From Leifsonia poae (GTDB lineage: Bacteria > Actinomycetota > Actinomycetes > Actinomycetales > Microbacteriaceae): DNA of 64,000 nt. A model generated the notes under the pieces. The model was not told the origin of the DNA and made no database searches. It saw only the letters and a program-made list of their open reading frames with translations. The translations under genes and the position numbers were made by a program. Shown in pieces: positions 33,981 through 40,404 of this stretch; the first letter of the stretch is position 1; each line of letters opens with the position of its first letter. Where the stretch lies: NCBI RefSeq assembly GCF_020009625.1, contig NZ_JAIHLP010000002.1:1674001-1738000 (forward strand), in the 5' to 3' direction.

Positions 33981-34006
33981 CTAAGCGGATAGAACTAATC
34001 GGTTAG
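33981..34006. promoter_or_regulatory. Two LacI-type operators near the CUT1 operon start
   Basis: CTAAGCGGATAG (33981-33992) and CTAATCGGTTAG (33995-34006) are related 12-bp pseudo-palindromes with a central CG, spaced 14 bases start to start. They lie 34-59 bases upstream of the binding-protein gene and are the likely sites of the divergent LacI protein. Confidence 0.75.
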
Positions 34007-34058
34007 ATGACGATATCCCGACCGCAGACGGGGCGCAAGCCCCTATGATCAAGGTTAT

Positions 34059-34070
34059 CTAATCGTTTAG
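34059..34070. promoter_or_regulatory. Third LacI-type operator before the regulator gene
   Basis: CTAATCGTTTAG is the same motif as the two sites at 33981-34006 and lies 15 bases upstream of the LacI start. It fits autoregulation, and repression across the divergent promoter region by loop formation is possible. Confidence 0.75.
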
Positions 34071-34085
34071 AGGGGGGAGCCTCGC

Positions 34086-35066
34086 ATGATCACGGGACGG
34101 GATGTGGCCGAGCGGGCGGGAACGTCGACAGCGGTGGTCAGCTATGTGTTCAACAATGGCCCGCGGAACGTCTCACCGGCCACGCGGCAGCGCGTGCTCG
34201 ATGCCGCCGCGGAGCTCAACTACCGCCCGAACGTCGTGGCCAAAGCCCTGAGCGCCGGCCGCACCGCATCGATCGGCCTCATCGTGCCGGACATCGCGAA
34301 CTCCTACTTCGGCGAGCTCGCCCGCGCCATCGAAGATGCTGCGCTCGACCGCGACAACCTCCTCCTCATCGGCGACTCGGCGATGAACGCGGAACAGGAG
34401 CGACTGCACATGGCGTCCTTCGTCGACCGTCGGGTCGACGCCGTCATCCTCGTCTCGCTGCTGGACGAGCCGGACATCTCACTCTTCCAGCAGGCCGGCC
34501 TCCCTGTCGTCGTACTGCACCCCATCGACGAGACCAAGAACGTCTCATCCCTGACCATCGACTACGAGAAGGCCGCCCACAGCGCCACCGCCCACCTCCT
34601 GGCACACGGCTACCCGTCGATCGGCCTCCTGAACGGCCCCGGCGACTCGGCCGGATCCCGGCAGCACCTCCGCGGGTTCACCCAGGCGATGGAGGAGGCC
34701 GGCCGGCCGGTCACCCACGTCCGCTCGTCGAGCATCTCGCGGGCTGACGCCGCAGAGACGGCCCTCGCCTGGCTGCGCGAGTCGGAGCACCCGCGGGCGC
34801 TTTACGCCACGACCGACGAACAGGCCTTCGGAGTGCTCTACGCCGCGTACGAGTGCGGCCTCTCCGTTCCGGGAGACCTCGCCGTCGTCGGCTTCGACGG
34901 AACCGCCCACTCCGGTTTCGCCGTCCCCCCGCTCGCCACCGTCAAGCAGCCCGTCGCCGCGATCGCCGACCGCGCGATGACCCTGCTGGTCGATCTCGGC
35001 GGCGAGGAGACCGTGCACGAACTGTTCGACTTCGAATTCGTTCCGCGCGCCTCCTGCGGCTGTTAG
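34086..35066 (+). CDS. LacI-family repressor of the nucleoside-type CUT1 operon
   Basis: A 326-residue LacI protein. The helix-turn-helix is VAERAGTSTAVVSYVFNNGPRNVSPATRQRVLDAAAELNYRPN with a hinge helix ALSAGRT, and the sensor domain is of the periplasmic-binding type (GLIVPDIANSYFGELARAIEDAA). The last motif DLAVVGFDGTAHSGFAVPPLATVKQP is characteristic. Its ATG follows a GGGGGGAG tract. It is divergent from the transporter and hydrolase operon, and three operator copies lie in the 138-base gap. It likely derepresses on binding a substrate-derived sugar or nucleoside. Confidence 0.9.
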   Translation: MITGRDVAERAGTSTAVVSYVFNNGPRNVSPATRQRVLDAAAELNYRPNVVAKALSAGRTASIGLIVPDIANSYFGELARAIEDAALDRDNLLLIGDSAMNAEQERLHMASFVDRRVDAVILVSLLDEPDISLFQQAGLPVVVLHPIDETKNVSSLTIDYEKAAHSATAHLLAHGYPSIGLLNGPGDSAGSRQHLRGFTQAMEEAGRPVTHVRSSSISRADAAETALAWLRESEHPRALYATTDEQAFGVLYAAYECGLSVPGDLAVVGFDGTAHSGFAVPPLATVKQPVAAIADRAMTLLVDLGGEETVHELFDFEFVPRASCGC

Positions 35067-35069
35067 CGG

Positions 35070-35084
35070 TCGGCGCAGCGCCGA
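35070..35084. terminator. Possible terminator palindrome after the LacI gene
   Basis: TCGGCGCAGCGCCGA begins 3 bases past the LacI stop and can form a short GC-rich hairpin. No T run follows, so the call is weak. Confidence 0.35.
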
Positions 35085-35176
35085 TCCACGTCTCAGAGAT
35101 TTCTGGGGGCGCGACGCGCAGGCTGGTGCGCGTCCCCGCCGCGTGATCGGGCGGAGGCGGAGAGTGAGGGTTCCCC

Positions 35177-35908
35177 ATGTCAACTGCGCTTCTCGCGCCG
35201 GCCGGGCGCCGCGCCGATGTGCGCGGCATCCTGCGCCCATTCCGGCATCCGCGTGCCGTGTTCGTCGTCTGCGTTCTGGTCGCGCTCGTGCTGCTCACCG
35301 CCGCCATCGCACTGTCGGGCTCGGCCGCGTGGTCCCGAACCGAGCTCGGGTTCGACCAGGCGCTCAGCCGTGGCCATGTTCCCGCCCTGGACGCGGTCGC
35401 ACTCACCATCGGCTGGGTGCTCTCTCCCCTGCAAGGTCTCGTACTCGTGATCCTCGTCTCGCTCGGCGTGCTCTGGCGAACCCGGGATGCGATGGTCTTC
35501 CTCACCTTCGCCCTGACGGTCGCCGGCGGCTGGTTGAGCTCCGAACTGGTGAAGATCATCGTGCACCGCGCCCGCCCCGACTACCACCTTCTCGCGCATC
35601 CGCTGTCGACGGAGGTGAACAACGCGAGCTTCCCCAGCGGTCACACCTGCCTCGCCACCGCCCTGGCCGTCGGCATCATCCTGCTGCTGCGGGGGCGGCG
35701 CTCGCAATGGATCGCCATCGCGGTCGGCGCTGTCGGGGCCATCGTCGTGGCCTGGTCGCGCCTCTACATCGGCGCGCACTACCCCGCGGATGTGGTCGGC
35801 GCGGTCGTCTACACGACCGCGGTGATGTTCGCCTTCCTGGCCGTCTGGACCCAGTGGCTCGCCGCGCCGGTGGAGCGCCTGCTCCTGCGGCCGAGGTCTG
35901 CTCGCTGA
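35177..35908 (+). CDS. PAP2-family membrane phosphatase
   Basis: A 243-residue membrane protein with six helices and the three PAP2 phosphatase motifs: KIIVHRARPDY, SFPSGHTCLA and WSRLYIGAHYPADVV, holding the catalytic Arg, His and His-Asp residues. Such enzymes remove phosphate from lipid phosphates, undecaprenyl pyrophosphate or similar. The active site should face outside. The ATG at 35177 has GAGGG about 7 nt upstream. It is 30 bases ahead of the ArsR gene but appears independent. Confidence 0.9.
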   Translation: MSTALLAPAGRRADVRGILRPFRHPRAVFVVCVLVALVLLTAAIALSGSAAWSRTELGFDQALSRGHVPALDAVALTIGWVLSPLQGLVLVILVSLGVLWRTRDAMVFLTFALTVAGGWLSSELVKIIVHRARPDYHLLAHPLSTEVNNASFPSGHTCLATALAVGIILLLRGRRSQWIAIAVGAVGAIVVAWSRLYIGAHYPADVVGAVVYTTAVMFAFLAVWTQWLAAPVERLLLRPRSAR

Positions 35909-35930
35909 CCCTCCCGCGCACTATGCAATA

Positions 35931-35958
35931 ATCTGCGTATGGATGCAGATAAGCAGAT
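35931..35958. promoter_or_regulatory. ArsR-type operator over the start codon and -10
   Basis: ATCTGC (35931-35936) and GCAGAT (35945-35950) form an inverted repeat with 8 nt between, and a second GCAGAT lies at 35953-35958. The repeat straddles the ArsR start codon at 35939. AATAAT at 35927-35932 is a -10 box 6 nt before that start, so the regulator would sit on its own promoter. Confidence 0.65.
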
Positions 35959-36307
35959 TTGCGGCCGTCAACCGGACAGCCAGTATGTCGAACTCGCGGT
36001 CGAAGTCTTCGGGATGCTCGCGGATGCGACCAGGGTGCGGATCATCCTCGCGCTGCGAGACCAGGAGCTCTCGGTGAACCACCTCGCCGACATCCTTGAC
36101 AAGACCCCCGCCTCCGTCTCCCAGCACCTGGCGAAGCTGCGCCTCGCCCGCATGGTCTCGACCAGGCAGGAAGGCACCCGCGTCTTCTACCAGCTGGCCA
36201 ACGAACACACGCGACAGCTGGTGTCGGATGCGATCTTCCAGGCCGAGCACACGCTCGGTGGCAGCCCGCGGCACCACCATGCGGGCGCCGTCGAGCGCGA
36301 AGAATGA
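35939..36307 (+). CDS. ArsR-family metal-sensing repressor
   Basis: A 122-residue SmtB/ArsR protein. The winged helix is MLADATRVRIILALRDQELSVNHLADILDKTPASVSQHLAKLRLARMVSTRQEGTRVFYQL. The last helix, LANEHTRQLVSDAIFQAEHTLG, has a His-x-x spacing resembling the alpha5 zinc site of CzrA/NmtR, and a C-terminal HHH follows. No CxC motif of the arsenic/cadmium sensors is seen. The gene overlaps a CDF zinc exporter by 4 bases, so zinc or a related metal is the likely effector. The ATG lies 6 nt after a -10 box, consistent with leaderless translation. Confidence 0.88.
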   Translation: MDADKQICGRQPDSQYVELAVEVFGMLADATRVRIILALRDQELSVNHLADILDKTPASVSQHLAKLRLARMVSTRQEGTRVFYQLANEHTRQLVSDAIFQAEHTLGGSPRHHHAGAVEREE

Positions 36308-37335
36308 CCGCACACGACCATAGCCACGAGCACGAGCACGAGCACGAGCACGGCCACGAGCACGGCCACAGCCACGGCCACGGCCACGGCCACGGCCACG
36401 GGCATCCGGCCGGCATCCGCGGCGTGCTGCGCGGCCTCTTCCTCCCCCATTCGCATGACGCCGCCGACTCCATCGACGATGCTCTGGAGGCGAGCCGCGA
36501 GGGCGTCCGTGCCCTCAAGATCAGCCTCTTCCTGCTGCTGGCGACGACGGTGCTGCAGTTCGCCGTCGTGCTGCTCAGCGGGTCGGTCGCCCTGCTCGCC
36601 GACACGGTGCACAACTTCTCGGATGCGCTCACCGCCGTCCCCCTCTGGATCGCGTTCGTCTTGGGACGCCGCGCCGCCACCCGCCGCTACACCTACGGCC
36701 TGGGCCGCGCCGAAGACCTCGCCGGTCTGTTCATCGTCGCCGTCGTCGCCCTCTCCGCGATCGTCGCGGCCTGGCAGTCGATCGACCGGTTCCTTTCGCC
36801 GCATCCACTGCACAACCTCTGGTGGGTGGTCGCCGCCGGGTTCGTCGGATTCGCCGGCAATGAGGTGGTGGCGGTCTACCGCATCCGGGTCGGGCAACGC
36901 ATCGGGTCGGCGGCTCTGGTCGCCGACGGCGTCCATGCCCGGCTCGACGGGTTCACATCGCTCGCCGTCGTTCTGGGAGCGATCGGCGCTCTCCTCGGCT
37001 TTCCGCTCGCCGACCCGATCGTGGGGCTGCTCATCTCGATCGCGATCGTCGTGCTGCTCGCGGGAACGATCCGGAGCATCGGACGCCGCCTCCTCGACGG
37101 TATCGAACCCGAGCTGCTGCACCGCGTCGAGCACGCACTGGAGCACACACCGGGCGTGCGCGGCGTCACGGAAGTCCAGTTGCGCTGGGTGGGCCACCGT
37201 CTGCAGGGCGGGGCGACCATCGCGCTCGGCGAGCTGAGCCTGGCAGCCGCCGAGACCATCGCCATCGACGCGACCACGCGGGTCAAGGCCGACGTCGGCT
37301 CCCTGGACGACTTCCGCATCCGCTCAACTCCGTGA
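36304..37335 (+). CDS. Cation diffusion facilitator (zinc/cadmium exporter) with His-rich N-terminus
   Basis: A 343-residue CDF metal-proton antiporter. The first 35 residues are an unusual His-Glu/Gly-His repeat tract that could bind several zinc ions. The two metal-site motifs typical of Zn transporters are HxxxD: HNFSD in helix 2 and HARLD in helix 5, and the cytoplasmic C-terminal domain is present (residues 260-343). It removes excess zinc or cadmium from the cytoplasm. The ATG overlaps the ArsR stop, and the pair forms a metal-responsive operon. Confidence 0.93.
   Translation: MTAHDHSHEHEHEHEHGHEHGHSHGHGHGHGHGHPAGIRGVLRGLFLPHSHDAADSIDDALEASREGVRALKISLFLLLATTVLQFAVVLLSGSVALLADTVHNFSDALTAVPLWIAFVLGRRAATRRYTYGLGRAEDLAGLFIVAVVALSAIVAAWQSIDRFLSPHPLHNLWWVVAAGFVGFAGNEVVAVYRIRVGQRIGSAALVADGVHARLDGFTSLAVVLGAIGALLGFPLADPIVGLLISIAIVVLLAGTIRSIGRRLLDGIEPELLHRVEHALEHTPGVRGVTEVQLRWVGHRLQGGATIALGELSLAAAETIAIDATTRVKADVGSLDDFRIRSTP
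36328..36411 (+). repeat. Low-complexity CAC/GGC repeat coding the His-rich tail
   Basis: The first 84 bases of coding sequence are almost only Cys-like GC units alternating CAC with GAG or GGC codons, making the His-rich tract of the CDF protein. The regular six-base period could expand or contract by slippage. Confidence 0.8.
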
Positions 37336-37367
37336 GCGATGTGCACTCCCCTGAGCGATGTGCACTC
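37333..37367. repeat. Two direct repeats upstream of the GlxA-type gene
   Basis: TGAGCGATGTGCACTC occurs at 37333-37348 and again at 37352-37367, a period of 19 bases. Each contains the palindrome GTGCAC. They end 18 bases before a TAGCCT -10 box, which fits direct repeats bound by an AraC-type activator. Confidence 0.7.
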
Positions 37368-37397
37368 GGCGCGGGGAGGGCCGCGTAGCCTGGTCAC

Positions 37398-38354
37398 GTG
37401 CCAGCATCCCGCCCGCATCGCGTCGCCGTCCTCGTGCTGGAGGGCGCCAAGCCGCTCGACGTCGGCATCCCGGCGCAGGTGTTCACCACCCGCGCGAGCA
37501 TGCCGTACGACGTGCGCGTGTGCGGTGCCTCCCCGGGACTGGTGACCGGCGGCGACGGGCTGTCGTACCACGTGGCGGACGGCCTCGAAGCACTCGAATG
37601 GGCCGACATCGTCTTCATCCCGGGCTCCCGCTTCCCCGACCGCGATGACCCGCCGCGGGCCGTCGTCGATGCCCTCATCGCAGCCCACGAACGGGGCGCC
37701 AGGCTCGCGGCCATCTCGACCGGCGCCTTCGCCCTCGCCGCGACAGGGCTCCTCGACGGAAAACGCGCCACGACGCATTGGCACTACACGCGCGCTCTCG
37801 CGGCAAAGCATCCGCTGGTCCGCGTCGACGAGAACGTGCTGTTCGTCGACGAGGGCAGCGTTCTCACCTCGGCGGGCGCCGCCTCCGGCATCGACCTGTG
37901 CCTGCACATCCTGCGCGGCGACCTCGGCGTCGCGGCCTCCAACCATGCAGCCCGGCGGCTCGTCGCGGCGCCCTACCGGAGCGGCGGACAGGCGCAATAC
38001 GTGCCGCGCAGCGTGCCCGACCCGCTCGGCGAACGATTCGCCTCGACACGCGAATGGGCGCTGCACCACCTCGCCGAACCGCTCACCCTCACGATTCTCG
38101 CCCGCCATGCCGCGGTGTCGCCGCGCACCTTCTCGCGGCACTTCGTCGCCGACACGGGATACACCCCGATGCAGTGGGTGATGCGCGCGCGCATCGACGT
38201 CGCGCGCGAACTGCTCGAGCGCTCCGCCCTGAGCGTCGAACAGATCGCCGCCGACGTGGGGCTCGGCACCGGCGCCAATCTGCGGATGCACTTCCAGCGC
38301 ATCCTCGGCACCACTCCCAGCGAGTACCGCCACACCTTCGCACCCGGAGACTGA
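37398..38354 (+). CDS. GlxA-family AraC transcriptional regulator with DJ-1/PfpI domain
   Basis: A 318-residue regulator. Residues 5-175 form the DJ-1/PfpI-like domain (VAVLVLEGAKPLDVGIPAQVFTT, VFIPGS, AISTGAFALAATGLLDGKRATTHW). The usual catalytic Cys is absent, with STGAF in its place, as in GlxA sensors. The C-terminal 100 residues hold two helix-turn-helix segments (LTILARHAAVSPRTFSRHFVADTG and LSVEQIAADVGLGTGANLRMHFQRILGTTP). The GTG at 37398 is 6 nt after TAGCCT, a leaderless start. Two 16-base direct repeats upstream suggest autoregulation. A target other than itself is not evident. Confidence 0.88.
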   Translation: MPASRPHRVAVLVLEGAKPLDVGIPAQVFTTRASMPYDVRVCGASPGLVTGGDGLSYHVADGLEALEWADIVFIPGSRFPDRDDPPRAVVDALIAAHERGARLAAISTGAFALAATGLLDGKRATTHWHYTRALAAKHPLVRVDENVLFVDEGSVLTSAGAASGIDLCLHILRGDLGVAASNHAARRLVAAPYRSGGQAQYVPRSVPDPLGERFASTREWALHHLAEPLTLTILARHAAVSPRTFSRHFVADTGYTPMQWVMRARIDVARELLERSALSVEQIAADVGLGTGANLRMHFQRILGTTPSEYRHTFAPGD

Positions 38355-38365
38355 CCTCGCCAGCA

Positions 38366-38388
38366 CCGACATGTGGCGCATATGTCGG
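38366..38388. repeat. Inverted repeat CCGACAT-N9-ATGTCGG
   Basis: CCGACAT (38366-38372) and ATGTCGG (38382-38388) form an inverted repeat. A third similar copy, ACATGTCGG, lies at 38420-38428. The 204-base gap after the GlxA gene and before the GAPDH gene holds only these and no ORF. They could be operators for GAPDH or a terminator for the GlxA-type gene. Confidence 0.45.
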
Positions 38389-38558
38389 CTCCACCGCGGC
38401 GCTTCCAACGATTCGGCACACATGTCGGGCGCCATGGTCGTGGCGTGAGCGGGTGCGGGCGGGTGCGAGTGGCGTGATCCTTTCGAACCATGGCGCTCTC
38501 GCCTCTGGCAGGGAGCCGCGGGGGCGGTGATGCTGGTCACGACCGGAAGGAAACATCC

Positions 38559-39554
38559 ATGACCCGCATCGCCATCAACGGTTTCGGACGCATCGGACGC
38601 AACGTGCTGCGCGCCCTGCTCGAACGCGACAGCGACCTCGACATCGTCGCCGTCAACGATCTGACCGAACCCGCCGCGCTGGCCAAGCTCCTCGCCTTCG
38701 ACTCCACGGCGGGCCGCCTCGGCCGACCGGTGACGGTCGACGGGAACACTCTCGTCGTCGATGGCCGCCGCATCGCCGTGCTCGCCGAACGCGACCCGGC
38801 GCAGCTACCCTGGGCCGAACTCGGTGTCGATATCGTCCTCGAGTCGACGGGACGCTTCACTTCGGCGACGGCCGCAGGCGCGCACCTCGATGCGGGAGCG
38901 AAGAAGGTTCTCATCAGTGCGCCGGCCGACGGCGCACAGGTGACGCTCGCCTACGGCGTCAACACCGACGCCTACGACCCGGCCGTGCACACGATCGTCT
39001 CCAACGCATCCTGCACGACGAACGCCCTGGCCCCGCTGGCCGCGGTGCTCGACGAGCTCGCCGGCATCGAACACGGCTTCATGACCACTGTTCACGCCTA
39101 CACGCAGGAGCAGAACCTGCAGGACGGGCCGCACCGAGATCCGCGCCGCGCGCGCGCCGCCGCCGTCAACATCGTGCCGACGACGACCGGGGCGGCCAAG
39201 GCCATCGGCCTCGTGCTCCCCGGCCTCGACGGCAAACTGTCGGGAGACTCCATCCGCGTGCCGGTTCCGGTGGGGTCCATCGTCGAACTCAATACGACCG
39301 TCGCCCGCGACGTGACCCGCGAAGACGTGCTCGCCGCCTACCGCGCCGCCGCCGACGGGCCGCTCGCGGGCATCCTGGAGTATTCGGAGGATGCGCTGGT
39401 GTCGTCCGACATCACCGGCAACCCGGCCTCCTCGATCTTCGACTCCGCACTCACCCGGGTCGACGGCCGCCACATCAAAGTCGTCGCCTGGTACGACAAC
39501 GAGTGGGGCTTCTCGAACCGGGTCGTCGACACCCTCGGACTCCTCGCCGGCTGA
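38559..39554 (+). CDS. Glyceraldehyde-3-phosphate dehydrogenase, type I
   Basis: A 331-residue GAPDH. NAD-binding GFGRIG at residues 8-13, and Asp34 after Asn33 points to NAD preference. Catalytic Cys152 lies in NASCTTN and His179 in VHAYT; WYDNEWGFSNRVVD near the C-terminus is intact. The gene is not next to pgk or tpi, so it may be a second GAPDH copy distinct from the glycolytic gap-pgk cluster. The ATG follows GGAAGGAAAC by 4 nt. A strong terminator follows at 39580-39631. Confidence 0.95.
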   Translation: MTRIAINGFGRIGRNVLRALLERDSDLDIVAVNDLTEPAALAKLLAFDSTAGRLGRPVTVDGNTLVVDGRRIAVLAERDPAQLPWAELGVDIVLESTGRFTSATAAGAHLDAGAKKVLISAPADGAQVTLAYGVNTDAYDPAVHTIVSNASCTTNALAPLAAVLDELAGIEHGFMTTVHAYTQEQNLQDGPHRDPRRARAAAVNIVPTTTGAAKAIGLVLPGLDGKLSGDSIRVPVPVGSIVELNTTVARDVTREDVLAAYRAAADGPLAGILEYSEDALVSSDITGNPASSIFDSALTRVDGRHIKVVAWYDNEWGFSNRVVDTLGLLAG

Positions 39555-39579
39555 GCGCGCATCCGCACCCCCTCACCGG

Positions 39580-39631
39580 GTTGTCGCGAATCGCCGTGTG
39601 ATCGTTCGATCGCACGGCGATTCCCGACAAC
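39580..39631. terminator. Long bidirectional terminator hairpin
   Basis: A 24-bp stem with one G-U pair and one C-C mismatch around a 4-nt GTTC loop lies between the convergent GAPDH and membrane-protein genes. It is the strongest hairpin I found in the window and fits a shared terminator. Confidence 0.8.
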
Positions 39632-39643
39632 TCGCCGGCGGGG

Positions 39644-40267
39644 CTAGAGTCCAGACCCGGGCGTCGCCGTCGAGCCGGGCTGCGACGGCGGCCGGCCGAT
39701 CACGGCGCTCGCCTTCACCACCCGGGTCGCTGTGACCGTCGTGCCCGAGCGTTTGCCGACCACGACCACGGACTCGCCCACAGTGAACCCGGAGGCTCTC
39801 TCGGGGGATGCCGGTGTTCCGAACGTCGTCGACGACCTCACCTCGACTGTGACGGTGCCGCCCGCGACGGTGTCGACCGTCCAGGTCGAGCCGGAGATCG
39901 AGGCGATCGTGCCGCGGACCACCCCGCCGCGCGCCGCGCCGGGAAAGCCCCGCCCGCCGATGCCCGAATGCGCACCGAATCCCGATCCGCGCGCGACCGC
40001 GGACGAATGCGAGCTCGTCGCGCTGGTGATCGCGTAGGCGCCGAGCGCGACCCCGACGGAGACGACGACGAGGGCGAGCACCCCGGCCGTGATCGCGAAC
40101 CCGAGGCCGTGGCGGCGATAGAACGGCTCCCGAGCAGCCGAGGCGAACGGGGCCGGGGGCTCCTGCTGGGCGGGTGGTGGAACGGCCGACCACGGCTGCT
40201 GGCCCTGCTGCTGCGCGGGCGGCTGGTCCGGTCCGGGGACCGGCGGCGGTGGCGGGTTCTGTTCCAT
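39644..40267 (-). CDS. Membrane-anchored protein with DUF5666-like extracytoplasmic domain
   Basis: A 207-residue protein of proline-glutamine-rich cytoplasmic N-terminus (about 50 residues, PPPPPVPGPDQPP), one transmembrane helix (AITAGVLALVVVSVGVALGAYAI) and an extracytoplasmic part with a Gly-rich linker. The end contains IASISGSTWTVDTVAGGTVTVEVRSSTTFG and SVVVVGKRSGTTVTATRV, an OB-like beta pattern seen in DUF5666. Function is unknown. It is monocistronic and convergent with GAPDH. Confidence 0.72.
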   Translation of the reverse strand: MEQNPPPPPVPGPDQPPAQQQGQQPWSAVPPPAQQEPPAPFASAAREPFYRRHGLGFAITAGVLALVVVSVGVALGAYAITSATSSHSSAVARGSGFGAHSGIGGRGFPGAARGGVVRGTIASISGSTWTVDTVAGGTVTVEVRSSTTFGTPASPERASGFTVGESVVVVGKRSGTTVTATRVVKASAVIGRPPSQPGSTATPGSGL

Positions 40268-40352
40268 CTGCCAAGCACATCACACCGATCTCAGACCTCC
40301 GCTGGGAGTTCGTCACGGATCTGCGAAGATTCAGACGACAGGCCCGCGACCG

Positions 40353-40394
40353 ACGACGAAGGGGCACAGCCGGTCGGCTGTGCCCCTTCGTCGT
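40353..40394. terminator. Terminator hairpin after the surface protein gene
   Basis: ACGACGAAGGGGCACAGCC and its complement form a perfect 19-bp stem with a 4-nt loop, starting 11 bases past the stop of the minus-strand surface protein gene. No T tract follows, but stem and position are right. Confidence 0.75.
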
Positions 40395-40404
40395 GCGGGT
40401 GAGG

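Noticed and set aside
36328..36411. CRISPR-like or microsatellite array
   Set aside because: The repeat is in frame and codes for His-rich residues at the start of a CDF gene; there are no spacers.
36876..38540. Long open frame antisense to the CDF and GlxA genes
   Set aside because: Product has low-complexity, Arg/Pro/Ala-rich composition and no family; it is opposite two well-supported genes. Same reasoning applies to the other long antisense frames, for example at 1796-3073, 6785-7990 and 57196-59013.
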